A stretch of 64,000 bases of DNA from Chinchilla lanigera. Taxonomy: Eukaryota; Chordata; Mammalia; Rodentia; Chinchillidae. The stretch's first letter is position 1; each line of letters starts with the position of its first letter. The translations under genes were made by a program, and so were the position numbers. Positions 34,581 to 45,808 of this stretch are shown here, in pieces. The notes under the pieces were generated by a model that was given only the letters and a program-made list of their open reading frames with translations, was not told the origin of the DNA and did not search any database. The DNA lies in contig NW_004955435.1 of assembly GCF_000276665.1 (NCBI RefSeq), forward strand, positions 1,570,380 through 1,634,379, written 5' to 3'.

Positions 34581-35779
34581 AAAAAATCACAAGTGTGGAA
34601 AAACTCCTGAATTCTAATAATCTAGGTCAAATTTTAAAAGTATTATACCTATTATAAGGCAGCACAAAACTGAGTGAAAAATGACATGAGAATAAATGAC
34701 ACTGAATTATTTTTAAACCATGAGAATGTGGGAACACAATTAACTTATAAATCTCTTTTGAAAAGTTTAAGTTTCAAGAGTTTTCCTTAAACTAAAACTT
34801 CTTGTCATAGTTGGAGAGAAAGAGCACTGTTATAAAGAGATACATCAAAACCTCTGCTAAGGACCTCTATAGAAGGTCCCTGATACGCCACAACCACATG
34901 TATTTTTCAGCTCCCCGAATTAAGACAATCTATAAAGAAATGTTCATTTATTAGCAACTTGTGTTTGACAGTTTATTTCATGTCAGCCTCCAGCTTTCCT
35001 TTGCAAGCTTATTTGCATAATGTGTTATTATGTCTAAATGGAAAACTAAATGCCTCCATGTGGTCTTTAAATGACAAGTGCTTGTCAGCTTCATGCAATA
35101 TTCAGAAGTAATAGATCCAAATCACAACAGCACTCACTGAGATGTTAAAGAAAAACTTGTTGTGTATCCTTCCTTGACAAATTTACACTTTGGTACAGAA
35201 TTGTCAATTAGACTTTCCATGTGTTAAACAGTTTAGCTCAACTGTGAAGGAATTTACTGTAGCTTTATTCTACTATATTCTAAGTAATTACAATTCACAT
35301 TATAATTTTTTTATTATTTCAAAGCAACTCAGGGAGTAATCTCCAAATGACCTTGGCAAGAGATCTCTAAGAACTGTGTTTAATTGTTTTAAAATATGTG
35401 GAAGTTTACGATAACGTTTTTAAGAACTCTGGTGGAAAAACTCGTGTGGAAATCCAAAATTAATTTGTTCTTACATCTGTTGTTTGAGAATCGGCAAAAT
35501 GGTGGTAGCTTTGATATTTAACAAGAAATACGCTATTTTAAAGGCGTTTTTATAGCATCAGCTTTTCCTCGTATTTATTTAGAACTGTCATCATTTTAAC
35601 GTACTGATTCGACAGTAACTTTAAATCTAACATTAGCACCGACAGCTGAAACTCCCTCCACAGAACCCACTGGAAAGAAGTCACTTTGGCTCCAGGGCCT
35701 TTTCAATCCAAAGACAAGGAGGAAGAGAAAGTAGGTACAGCACAGCAATCCAGGCCGTCCCCAGCCCCAGCTGTTCCCT
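34581..35779. other. Repeat-free AT-rich stretch with conserved-element-like composition
   Basis: No repeat is recognisable over about 1.2 kb. It contains an exact octamer ATTTGCAT (near 35011) and many AT-rich homeodomain-type cores. By experience such sequence can be conserved regulatory DNA near developmental genes, but only comparison with other mammals could show it. Confidence 0.25.
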
Positions 35780-36300
35780 TCCCTCCCACCCACACGTGGC
35801 TGCGGGAAGGCTCAGGCCCGAAGCCCAGGCTGACCCTCAGTAGGGCGGGTCCTGGAGGCTTTCGGGCAGAAACGTGAAAGATACTGCAGGCCTGAGACGC
35901 GGGGTGTGGGCATCGGGGCGGCTTCCCACGGCGCAGAGCAGCGCTGGCTCCCACGGGGAGGAGGAGGGACCCGGCACAAAGGGAAAGGGAGAGAGGTGGG
36001 CTGGGTTCCCTCTGCGTCAGCTGGCAGAACCCCCGATAGACCAACGACCAGCCACGGAAAGAGACAAGTGACAACGCGACTGATTTTTCGGGGATCCCCC
36101 AGGACTGGGTTGATTTGGGGCTCGGAGGGACGAGAGGTGGGAAATGCGCTTTCAGGGCTGCTTGACCGCACCCTGACTCTGGAGAGCTACGATGCGTTCA
36201 GTCGGCTTTGTCTGGAGGGCCGGACCCTGGTGACGGACGGCAAGTGAATGGACAGAGGCTGACCTCAGAGCGACAGCAAGGACCCAGCGAACCCAGATAA
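35780..36300. other. CpG-island-like block
   Basis: By hand about 33 CpG in 35800-36260 with about 60% G+C, an observed/expected ratio of roughly 0.7-0.8, in an otherwise AT-rich, CpG-poor region and without a recognised repeat. Open frames up to 123 codons on both strands are Gly/Arg/Pro-rich and not convincing. It could be the promoter of an unannotated transcript. No start site, TATA box or first-exon donor is identified with confidence. Confidence 0.55.
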
Positions 36301-36934
36301 TGGCCTATTGAGGCGAGTTCCTAAGAGACCTTAAAACGTAGTCACAGAGAAAGAATTCACAGCAGCAGACTGGAAACGAAGCGTCGGAGGGAATGTTTCA
36401 TAAAGGAGAAAAACAGTGAACTCAGAGCTGTGGGATTCATGAAACCCTGGCTATAAAATACCTTAAAGTTACGCTGCCCCACTCGCGTCCTTTGACACGG
36501 AACGAAAAAGCAGCCCAGGAAATGAGTTATAAAATTGTTTACCAGGCTGCTTAAGGCAAAATGGGCCCTGGATTGCAGTCACGTAGCATTTAGTCACCTG
36601 TGCTTTTATCATGTCTTGCTGGAGAAAGTGTCAGTCTATCCATGTCCTCTCCAAAGCTTTACTCATAAGTTAAAGTAGAGCAAATGGATAGGTGACAAAT
36701 CTAATCCTCTTTCATTTACTGTCCAAGATATTCTTGTCAGTGCTCACTCTCTTGTTACGTTTACTAATATCTATTGCAATCGTAGTAGCTACAAAACATT
36801 ATAGAACGAATGATGGTGAAACTGACCTTTTTGGAACAGATATAAAAACCTTTCAAATTATAGTACATACCTGTTTCAGTCTCAAAGTACTCATTTATTT
36901 AAAATTTATCCAATAAATAAATATGCATTGCTTA
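36301..36934. other. Unique sequence downstream of the CpG block
   Basis: CpG density falls off after about 36500, then AT-rich sequence. No gene recognised. Confidence 0.4.
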
Positions 36935-37145
36935 GCACCCACTCCATTCATTCATTTGGCAAAAACATCTTCATCACTTGTTAGATGAAAGGCATTTTTC
37001 TAGAAAACTGAGACACAGCAGTACGCGAAAGAGAAGACATTCCTAAACTAATAGTGCGTACGCTGCAGAGGGAGAGAGAGTGATTATGTAAAATAATTCA
37101 TAATGTACTCTCAGAAGTGGTTAAGTACATTGTAGAGAAATGAAG
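36935..37145 (-). repeat. Ancient L2/MIR-age fragment
   Basis: 'gaaaggcatttttctagaaa', 'actgagacacagcagtacgc' and 'gaagacattcctaaactaat' are degenerate forms of a mammal-wide repeat (GCACTGTTCTAGGCACTG...ACAGCAGTGAAC...). Confidence 0.4.
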
Positions 37146-37269
37146 CCAACGAAGTTTTGGGAGCTCTAGCCCACAGTCGCTACTAAGTTACTGTGGGGGC
37201 AGCACTAACTCACTGTAGAACATCAGAGGACTAACACTTTGTCGTTGTTGCTGCTGTTGGTTGTTTTTT

Positions 37270-37397
37270 GATCTTCTTTTTAAGGCAGCATCTCACTAGT
37301 CGCTAAACTCCTCAGGCTGGGCTTGAAATTGCAGTCCTCCTTCCTTGGCCTCCTAGAGTGCTGGGATTAACAGGTGTGAGCTACTGCGTTTCACACT
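37270..37397 (-). mobile_element. B1 SINE, antisense, diverged
   Basis: 'aaggcagcatctcactagtc', 'ctcaggctgggcttgaaatt', 'tccttggcctcctagagtgc' and 'tgggattaacaggtgtgagc' are antisense B1 motifs. Old copy, no clear duplications. Confidence 0.75.
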
Positions 37398-38139
37398 GTG
37401 GGACTTATACAATACTAGTTCTTCAGAAAAATAATAGGTGTTTTGTGAAAAATCAAACTCTTGTAGTTAAATAATTTTAATAAATGATGGATTAAATGAA
37501 ATAAATGTATTTCTTTACAGTTCTTCATAGGCTATGAAATGCTAATATTTACTAGAGCTCTACTATACGAGAATACTGTGGTATTACACAGAGCATTTCC
37601 CTATCTTGACTGGAATACACTGTACAAATCGTGGAAAGCATTTGGGAACAAAATACAGTACTGTAGATATTTATAAGTGGAGGTTGGAATTGCATATGTG
37701 CATATACTTTTGTGATACAGCCACATCCTTAGTGACCCAAACATCCTTCTGGCTATTAACATAGTAGAGTCAATACTGCATCTTAAGAAGTGATTGAGGC
37801 ATTCAACTTTGAATATTGTTATCTGAGGAACTACCTACTGCTAATCTCCATGGAAGTGAAAAATATTGTTTTAAATTACAAAACGTGTATGTATTCAGGT
37901 TGTAAAAGTGTAAGATGGACAAGACAAAAAGGAAACATAAACTTTGATGATCCACTTAAAATATTTGCATTTGTCTATATGCCACACTAGACTGGTGTAG
38001 TGAAAAATGCACCCTAAGTCTAGGTGACACACAGATAACAAGTATGTGAAAAAGGTATGAACGAGCCAGTCAGTGAGCAAGGGTGTGACACAGCATTCCG
38101 CAGTACCACACTTACCCTGTAGTGGACACACTGCAATAC
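37398..38139. other. AT-rich unique sequence
   Basis: Nothing recognised. Confidence 0.4.
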
Positions 38140-38208
38140 TGTCTTTTTAATTATGGAGGGGAAATTCATAGGACACAAAATGCACCAGAAAGTAAATAAT
38201 TTAGTGGC

Positions 38209-38600
38209 TGTTATGGTTTGTGTCTGGATGTCTCCCCAAAGCCTCATGCAGTTATGGGAGGTGGGCTTTTCAGAGGTGTCTGAATCTAGATTTTGTGGTC
38301 TATCTGTGATCCAGTGCTGGGGTTAAGGGTGTGGGTGCTGCACTAACCCTAGGGGGGGCAGTCTGCATACAATGTAAGAGACAGAAAGAGGCTTGTTCCT
38401 CCCCTCTCTTGTTGCTTTTGCTGTCTTTCATCACCATGATGTATTCTCCTCTGCCAACCCATTCTGCCTTGGAGCCAGCTGATTAGCCAGCCGAGTATGG
38501 ACTGAAGCCTCTACAAACTGTGAGTTAAATAAATCTTTCCTCCTTTAACTTGGGATATCAGGTGTTTTGTCTCAGCAATGAGAGAAAAGTACCTAAGACG
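38209..38600 (+). mobile_element. Solo MaLR LTR (MST/THE1-like) with 5-bp duplication
   Basis: Begins TGTTATGGTTTG, has 'ctccccaaagcctcatgcag', 'ggactgaagcctctacaaac' and a polyadenylation-like 'gttaaataaatctttcctcc', and ends near 'agtacctaagac'. The duplication gtggc (38204-38208 and 38601-38605) is the 5-base size expected for this class. With no internal region, it arose by LTR-LTR recombination. Confidence 0.85.
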
Positions 38601-38707
38601 GTGGCCTTTAGTGTATTCATAATGTTGTAAAATCATCACCTCTATCTATTGCACAGTATGTTCATCACTGCAAAAGGACAGCCTACACCTCTTCGGCAGT
38701 GACTCCA

Positions 38708-39072
38708 TTATGATCTGAACATTAAGTGTCCCCCACTGGCCGATGTGTTAAAGGTTCAGCCCCAAGCTGATGGTATTTGGGAGCTGGTGGAACCAGTTAG
38801 GAACTAACGCCTAGGACAAGGAGATTAGGCTATTGGGGCGAGTCCTTTAAGGAGCTATTGAGACCTTGCCACTTTCCTCCCCCCTCTGCTTCCTAGTTAC
38901 CATGAGGGTAACAGTTTTGCTCTGCCCTGCACTCCTCACCAGAACTTCTGCCTTACCACAGGCCCAAATGCAATGAACAAGCTGACCAAAAACTGAACCC
39001 TGTAAAGCTCTGAGCAAAGATAAACTTTCCTCCTTACAGGCATTTTGTCACAGCAAAGGAAAACTAACAAAC
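38708..39072 (+). mobile_element. Second solo MaLR LTR (MLT/ORR1-like)
   Basis: 'ttatgatctgaacattaagt', 'gtcccccactgg', 'gctattggggcgagtccttt', 'gaaccctgtaaagctctgag', 'gataaactttcctccttaca' and the end 'gcaaaggaaaactaacaaac'. It belongs to a MaLR subgroup different from the LTR 100 bases upstream. Duplications are not discernible. Confidence 0.75.
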
Positions 39073-39644
39073 ACGTCTTCATTTGTCTTCTCCTTCAGCC
39101 ACTCAGTGTCTAATCTGTTCTCTCCTCTACTGTTTTTACTTATTCTAAAAATTTCATAAATGGAAACACAAATATGTGACCTTTTCTGTGTGATTTCCTA
39201 TATTTAGTATTTTCATGTAGCAGTACTTATTTTCTTTTATGGCTAGTATAAGTCACATTTTGTCTATCCACTTATCCATTGATGGACACTTGACTTATGT
39301 ATAGGCCTGCTATGAGGCTATGACCAGAACTTTACAGTTCACACATTATGAACCTATTTTCTTTTCTTTTTGGTACACACCTAGGAATGGATTTGTCATT
39401 TGTCACATGTTCAGCTTTTTGAGCTGCAACCTGTAAAGTTCTGTATAACAAGAAAAGGGAAAAGAAGAAAAAGAAAAAATTAGAACATGGAACCTAGTTA
39501 AGTTATGCTGCTGTCCAGTTATAAAGCAGAAAACAGAATAAGGTGAGTCTGAAGCCAAATTTTTAAGTAGGCTCTTGTCTTTCAATCAGCTTCTCTTGGG
39601 CATGTGTGCAGTCTCCATAATTCATTCACTGCAGTTTAGTAATT

Positions 39645-39845
39645 CTGTATCACCTCCACTCCAACTTCAGCAAATCTTTTCCTCATCTATGTCTTATTGT
39701 GAATTTAAGTTATTGTGTTGTTTATTTGTGTGTTCTCCATCCTCATTAGCATAGAGATCTTTGAGAGCAGGGACTTCCCGTGCTTATTTCTGTTTCAGAG
39801 GACTACAGACAATGACTAGCACACAATAAATGCTCAGTAAATATC
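39645..39845 (+). repeat. L2 LINE 3' end
   Basis: 'agatctttgagagcagggac', 'ttcccgtgcttatttctg', 'gactagcacacaataaatgc' and 'tcagtaaatatcc' follow the L2 3' end in order. Confidence 0.65.
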
Positions 39846-42800
39846 CACAGCCTGATTTCTGTACTTATGGACCACAACTAACTTGGGCTTGTTAAAAGAA
39901 CTTTTGGCATCAGCAAACGGCTGTGCTGGTGGAAGTGGGGGAAGAAATACTGAGCCACTACTGTCCAGGCTGCCTCGTCCTCTAACTGTGTACCACCAAG
40001 TGGACACTACTGTTCCCCTAGGCAGCACAGCTGTCCAGCTTGCTCCTAGCCATCTGTAGCTGTGATTTGCAAAGTTTGGAATCTTCTAGGTTTGTTTTTA
40101 AAGAGAAAATGAGGGAGCCTGCTATTCTCTAAAGTGACAGTGATTTATATGTGTAGCTCCCCAGGTATCAAAGAGAAAATGAACCCCAGGGCGTCCGAAG
40201 CTAACAGAAATAAAAGGCTTTCTAATGCATCTGCACATAAGCTACCAACCAGATTTAATTACCTGGAGAGATAGCAATCAGCCTGTTTCTCAAGGTAAGA
40301 GAAAAGTGAAAGGTAATAGAAAGTTGTATAAATACTGCTATTCATTTTTTAATCTACTGTAAAACTGGGGAGAGAACAAACACAGTCCTTCACCCTTCTT
40401 GGGCATCCTTCCTTGGGAATAATTATGCCTGCAGGGATTGGTTACAACCTTCAAGGCAACTGTGGTGGATTTTAGTGGTTGATAAGGTCCAGTGGTAATA
40501 AAATGAAGCAGGACCCTCAAGATAACTTGGTGGGGGGCAATTATGACCCATTACTGTATGAATCACACACTGTGATTAAACTCGTAGGAGGCACTCAGCA
40601 CCCGCACTTGCTGTGAAAAGGGTCCTGATTAGCATTTGTACTATGCATTTTGGTAATCAGAAATCATTATAGAGAATGCAACATTAAATGAAGGAATATG
40701 GCAATCTCCCATGCATTAAATAGGCTAATTTTTAAAAAGAAATGACTTTATATCTAAAGCAAATAACACCATTTCTTTTCCCACAAAGCATTAACACTTG
40801 GTCAGATGCTCTCTACTACCATTCTATAAATTAGCAAATACTCCGCTCCTTGACAGAGGCTGTTTCCATTTAAATGTTGATATGTAACAGCTATTTTTGC
40901 TATGTGTCTTTAATCTTGTAGAGCTAAATGATGAATTAAACTAGCCAGAGACAGAAACAGCAAGTTTTGAATTCTTAAATAACTCAACAAATTAGGTCAA
41001 GATTCAGGAAAGATTCTGACAGAGGCGTGAGAAATATTCTTCATTCTATAAAGTACTAACAGGGATGAAAGGTGCTGATATAATATTTTTGGCATATTTT
41101 GACAACTTCAAGAGATTTGGATCTACCTTTTGTATTAAAGTTTTAAACAATAAAATTGTACCAAACCATTTTGCATATGAATTTAAAGGGCTTTTGCACA
41201 TTTTTATAAGTAAACACACTGAAAAGTCCTTTTTGCAGTCTGCTTCCCACCCACAAGTATTCAATTCCTTTTATTTTAATTATATAGATTCCTTTGTTAG
41301 ACATTCAGGAAAAGAGGCGGTCTCAAGCATTGAATGGGGCAGTCAAACTCTGCATTTGCTCAAAAGAAATTTCAAACACTTAATTGTTCACAGGCAAAAT
41401 CTGAACTAATAATTAAGTGACCATTTACTCATTATTTTCTATCATATGATTAAAAGAACTTCTAACTTTGACTGTATTAATTTGCTTAAATTGTCATTGC
41501 TGAATTTTAATATCTTTTCTCCAGAAATCACTTGGATTGATTAACCAAAGAGCTAATGTTGGGCAGAAAGAAAGTAATTAGCACTTATTTAAAGTGCATT
41601 AGACAATAGCTAAATAGGGAAATTTCTTAACACTTAGTACAGTAAGATCAAAATATGATGGTTATTCACCATTTTCCCTTGCTTTTCTGTAACTGCCATT
41701 ATTATAAAATTATTCTGTAAGGCAATGCTCATGGTGAATTTAGTACCATCTCCACAACTGTAATATCTGTATTTTCGTGGGACTGTTTATATTAACCCAT
41801 CAGCCTGTCATTACTACAATGTGCTTTGCTAGTTCTATTCACGCCCTATATCTCTGTCCAACTTTGTGACCAGAAGCTGTCTAGCATTAGGACTGTGGTC
41901 AGCCATGCAAAACACAAAGCTGGTGGCATGAGCCAATACCGAGGTGCCCGAAGTTTGAGAAAGAATGGAGGGTAAGCAAAAGAGAACAACCAGTGAGCTC
42001 CAGGATCACACACAGTGAAATCAAAAGATTTGGCGAATGTTCCAATGTACCGTGGTAAAAGGTAGGTCGCCATCAGTGGCCTTCAAAAGATTCCTTCTTG
42101 CCTTGAAAATAATATCCTGTGCTTCTTAGCAGTATGTAGTTTACTGTAGCAAACTTTTTAAATTTTAATATCATGAAATTTTTTATCACCCTGCTACATT
42201 ACTATGAATTTTTAACATAATTCAACCTCGTCACATTTTAAAAGCTAAAATAATGCTAGATTGAAGAGTGCAACGTAGAACCTGTGGATGTAGTCAACTT
42301 ACCAAAAATAATGGCCACCCTGTGATTCTCAAAATCACCTGATTCAGAAATTCCATCGGTCCCATATTCAGCACCAGTGTAATGAAGCTTAGCATTTGGG
42401 CTCATAGAATGACAATGCTACTCTGAACTTGTGAGACAAAAGAACTGTACATTTTACTCAGCAGGGAGAAAAATACCCTTTTTTTACTTGAAAAGGTCTT
42501 GGCCTAGCATTATTATATAATAGAGGTTTCACTGATGACAGATCTTTGGGTTCCAATGCTTTGCCGAGGATAAGAGAAGAAATGTATAAAAACATGAAAT
42601 TGTCTGTTTATTTGTGCAAAGAAGGGTATGAGTAGAATATGTTTTCAAGGTTAGGGTAAACAGGAAAACCAGAAGACAAATTTCAGCAAAACCATCAGGA
42701 ATAGGTTAAAATAGGAAAGAAGATCTTCCAACACCTTTAAGTTTGTGATCCTCTGGGGTAATAGTGATCCCCAAACCACTTGAGCAGGAATACAATAACA

Positions 42801-42944
42801 TTACTTACTGATAACGGCAGAGCTAGACGTTGAACCAGGTGGTTCGAGCTTATGAAAAATAAATGCAAGTTTTGCCTTTAAGGAGCTTGTAATGTAGTTG
42901 CGAACCCATGAGCAACATGATCATGCCAGAAGAGATCATATCTG
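39846..42944. other. Long AT-rich unique stretch
   Basis: No gene recognised. A plus-strand frame of 114 codons (41065-41409) has no domain. Parts (40180-40330 and 41500-41720) have few repeats and AT-rich core sites. A tiny ancient repeat remnant ('aaggagcttgtaatgtag') lies near 42880. Confidence 0.35.
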
Positions 42945-43090
42945 TCGATCTAGCCCAATATTCTGCCCAGTCCGTGTTCGGTACTATGCTAAGTGCTTTC
43001 TATAGATTCATTCCTCTAGTACATTCAATTCTGTAAATTTATTGTCCCTTTCTTACAAATAAAATTTAACATTTTTAAATTGCTTAAATT
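42945..43090 (-). repeat. MIR SINE fragment
   Basis: 'actatgctaagtgctttcta' and 'ttattgtccctttcttacaa' followed by 'ataaaat' are degraded antisense MIR motifs. Confidence 0.45.
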
Positions 43091-43814
43091 TGAAATCCCA
43101 ACCTCACATCCTTAGTCGGTGTTGGGTCTGATCTTCAGCTGTGCCTCCTGTCCTCTACGTTTTATGTCCCTCTGCTTCCTGAGGTCGCGTCAACCTCCTG
43201 TGCTCCAGGATGTATTTTAGAAAAGAGCTGGGGACACAAATCCAGAAGAGCTGACATTGGTCCTGATGGGTATTAGTCTCTAAAGAGACTGCTCTGGATC
43301 TTCAGACCCAGCGAAACCTCTGGTATACAATGGCAGGAATGGTCTTTCTCCAGACCAGCAGGTATCAGGTATGACTGGCCCTTTCTGCTATGCAGGCCTC
43401 TCGTACCTGTGCCTGCACTGCAGTGTGTGCCTTGAACCATTTTTTCTTTGCTCTTGAAGGGACAGGGAAACCTTATCCAGATCCCAAACTTCTGCTGAGC
43501 CACAAGCCCATTCAGCACTTCCTTTCCCAGGGACTCACTAGATCTTCCACTTTGGACGACCTCCTTGGCATGCATTAGCCGTGTGGAGATGGTGCCATCC
43601 AGGCAGAGGCAAGTCCACCTGCTCATCTGCCTCCTACCAATGCTGCTACACCTTTACCTTGAGAAAAGGGGCATAAGGAGGCTCTTTAGGTGTGTGTGAT
43701 GTGTTTATGTGTGCCCACAGGCGCTTCTCCAATCTAAAAGTCTCCCAAATGCACGCTTGGAAAACATGCCATGTTCTCCTTGGAAAATAAATCACTAAGA
43801 TGGTCTATTCCATA
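43091..43814. other. Unique sequence, no gene recognised
   Basis: A minus-strand frame of 117 codons (43273-43626) shows no domain or plausible splice context. Confidence 0.4.
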
Positions 43815-44000
43815 AACTCTGGTTTCTAATACTGGGTTTGCCATCTATGAATCATACAACCTTGGGAAGTACATTCTGTCCATGTGCCCAAATTTCTTCA
43901 TCTGTAAAGTGGATTTTAGCCCAGCTCCTTCCTCCTTAAAGTTATGGAAAGGATTTACTAATTTTAAACAGATCAAGTGCTCAAAGCAGCAGCTGGCAGG
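43815..44000 (+). repeat. MIR SINE
   Basis: 'aatcatacaaccttgggaag', 'cccaaatttcttcatctgta' and 'aagtggattttagcccagct' follow sense MIR order, with 'gatcaagtgctcaaagcagc' at the 3' side. Confidence 0.65.
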
Positions 44001-44479
44001 TGGTAATAGAGGGGATGGTCATTATCCCCTCCTCCTCTTTCATCTTCCATTCCCTTCCTTCCAGGACCAAAGGCTCTGGACTCTATTCCACACAGCACTC
44101 TTCTCCCCAAGGCAGGAGACTGGAGTTCTCCTACACACAGTAGGATTGATCTCTGCATTAAAAAGCAAATTCTACCTTTCAAACATTCCATTCTTGGTCC
44201 TTAATGTCCATCTTGACACAGCCCAGCTCTCACCATGATGGCTTCCTACACAGTCCTAGTTGGTAATCAGAGCTGAACACTAACGTCCTTTAAATCACTC
44301 TTATTCTAGCACCACCAAGTCCCCCTTTGAAGACAGGTAAGTGCCTTACAATGACAGGATCAGTCAATAAAAATATTTTGAAAGCACAAATCTCACGATT
44401 GTATTTCAAATTATCATTCCCATTATACGTTTCATGTGCTATTTAAGATCCTTTAAGGGAAGGCGTGCTATCAATGTTA

Positions 44480-44595
44480 AATGCACTTGAGAATCACCAC
44501 TGAAGCTTCCAAGCAGTGATTTCTAATATCTCCCCAAATTTGCTAAATCAGAATTCCCAAAGAAAACAGCCCGAGTTTTAAAAAGTCCTCCTTAG
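44480..44595 (+). mobile_element. MER5-like hAT MITE fragment
   Basis: 'gcacttgagaatcaccactg', 'ctaaatcagaattcccaaag' and 'cccgagttttaaaaagtcct' follow a MER5-type arrangement. Confidence 0.45.
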
Positions 44596-44669
44596 TAGGA
44601 GGTAATTGTAGTATTCCAAGATTAAAGGCGCTGTTGCTCATTCATAGGATAGAGCATAAAGATACGTGA

Positions 44670-44795
44670 ATTGGGAAATAGTGGACCTGTCTTCTGCTTC
44701 TCACCCTGCTTATTCACTGAGCAACCTTGGCAAAATTTATTTCACTTCCATAAACCTCATTTTTTTCATATACAAAATAGGAATAAAGGTACTGG
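44670..44795 (+). repeat. MIR SINE fragment
   Basis: 'gagcaaccttggcaaaattt', 'cttccataaacctcattttt' and 'ttcatatacaaaataggaat' are sense MIR motifs. Confidence 0.6.
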
Positions 44796-45650
44796 AGGAG
44801 AAGAGAGATCTTACCCATTGGGAAGTTCGTGTCTGAGGCCCCCGTAACACAATATAGATTAATAAGAGAAAAATGCACAAGCTTATGTAACATAAACTTT
44901 TATGTGACCCAGAAGCCTTCCAAAATGAAGACCCAGGGAAATGGAGAAGCCATATGTTTTTATGCAAACTTTGGTGAAAAGTGGAGCATTAGGAAGACCT
45001 ATGACCTAATGACAATAAGCTGTAATGAATTTACCAAGACCTGTTTATTCAGATTCTTCTTGGCGTTGCTGTCCTTTCAGAGGTAACGACATTCCCTTCC
45101 TCTGAATATAGGGCAGGTGCCTCTGGGATGAGGGTCTTATGATCTACTTTAGGGGACGGTCAGAAAATTTTTTTCTGTTTCAAGGCCTGCTTCAGGGAAG
45201 AAGGGGCAAGAAAAAAGTCCAAGTAACCTTTCTGCCTCTGCTATTTCCGCATGTGCCAGCGTATATATTTGGGGATGCCATGTCTTGAACCCCATCGATA
45301 GTAACTGCTTTACAAGGTTACGAGAGGATAGAAATACATAGTGCGAACACAAGGTGTGGTGCTGACTAAGCACTGAATGTGTGGAGCTGTCGCTGATATT
45401 ACCATGTCATACCTGACAAATGATAGAAAAACTATGAAAACTCCCCACAGTTATCATCTACAGTTGATATATAACAGCCAATCCATGAATCATAGCACAT
45501 CTGACTGTAAAAGTCATGAAATAATACATAATGAATTAACATTTAGACTCCAGGGTATCTAACTTTAAACTCATATGTGTTCCACTTTTCACATTGTTTA
45601 TTAACTGCAGGTAGCATATCACAGAAGTGCAGTGAAAGAAGGAATAACCA
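44796..45650. other. Unique sequence, nothing recognised
   Basis: No gene or clear repeat seen. Confidence 0.4.
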
Positions 45651-45808
45651 GAGCTGGGCATGGTGGCACACATCTGTCATCCCCGCAGTCAGGAGGCTGA
45701 GGCAGGAGGATCGCTGTGAGTTTGAGACTAGCCTGTGCTAGACAGTGAGTCCAGGCCAGCCTGAACTACATAGCAAAACCCTATCTCAAAAAAGAGTCAA
45801 AAACAAAG
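45651..45808 (+). mobile_element. B1 SINE, sense
   Basis: 'gagctgggcatggtggcaca', 'gtcaggaggctgaggcagga', 'ggatcgctgtgagtttgaga', 'ccaggccagcctgaactaca' and 'caaaaccctatctcaaaaaa'. Complete B1 with the internal duplication typical of rodents and a short A-rich tail. Confidence 0.92.

Larger units (their letters stand above)
38140..39430 (-). mobile_element. L1 LINE 3' end, antisense, split by two LTRs
   Basis: Three blocks join into one antisense L1 3' UTR and ORF2 end: 38140-38208, 38606-38707 ('gtattcataatgttgtaaaa', 'tcatcacctctatctattgc', 'ggcagtgactcc') and 39073-39430 ('gtctatccacttatccattg', 'atggacacttgacttatg', 'cacctaggaatggatttgtc'). The order fits a single insertion later split by the LTRs at 38209-38600 and 38708-39072. 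No ORF survives. Confidence 0.75.
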
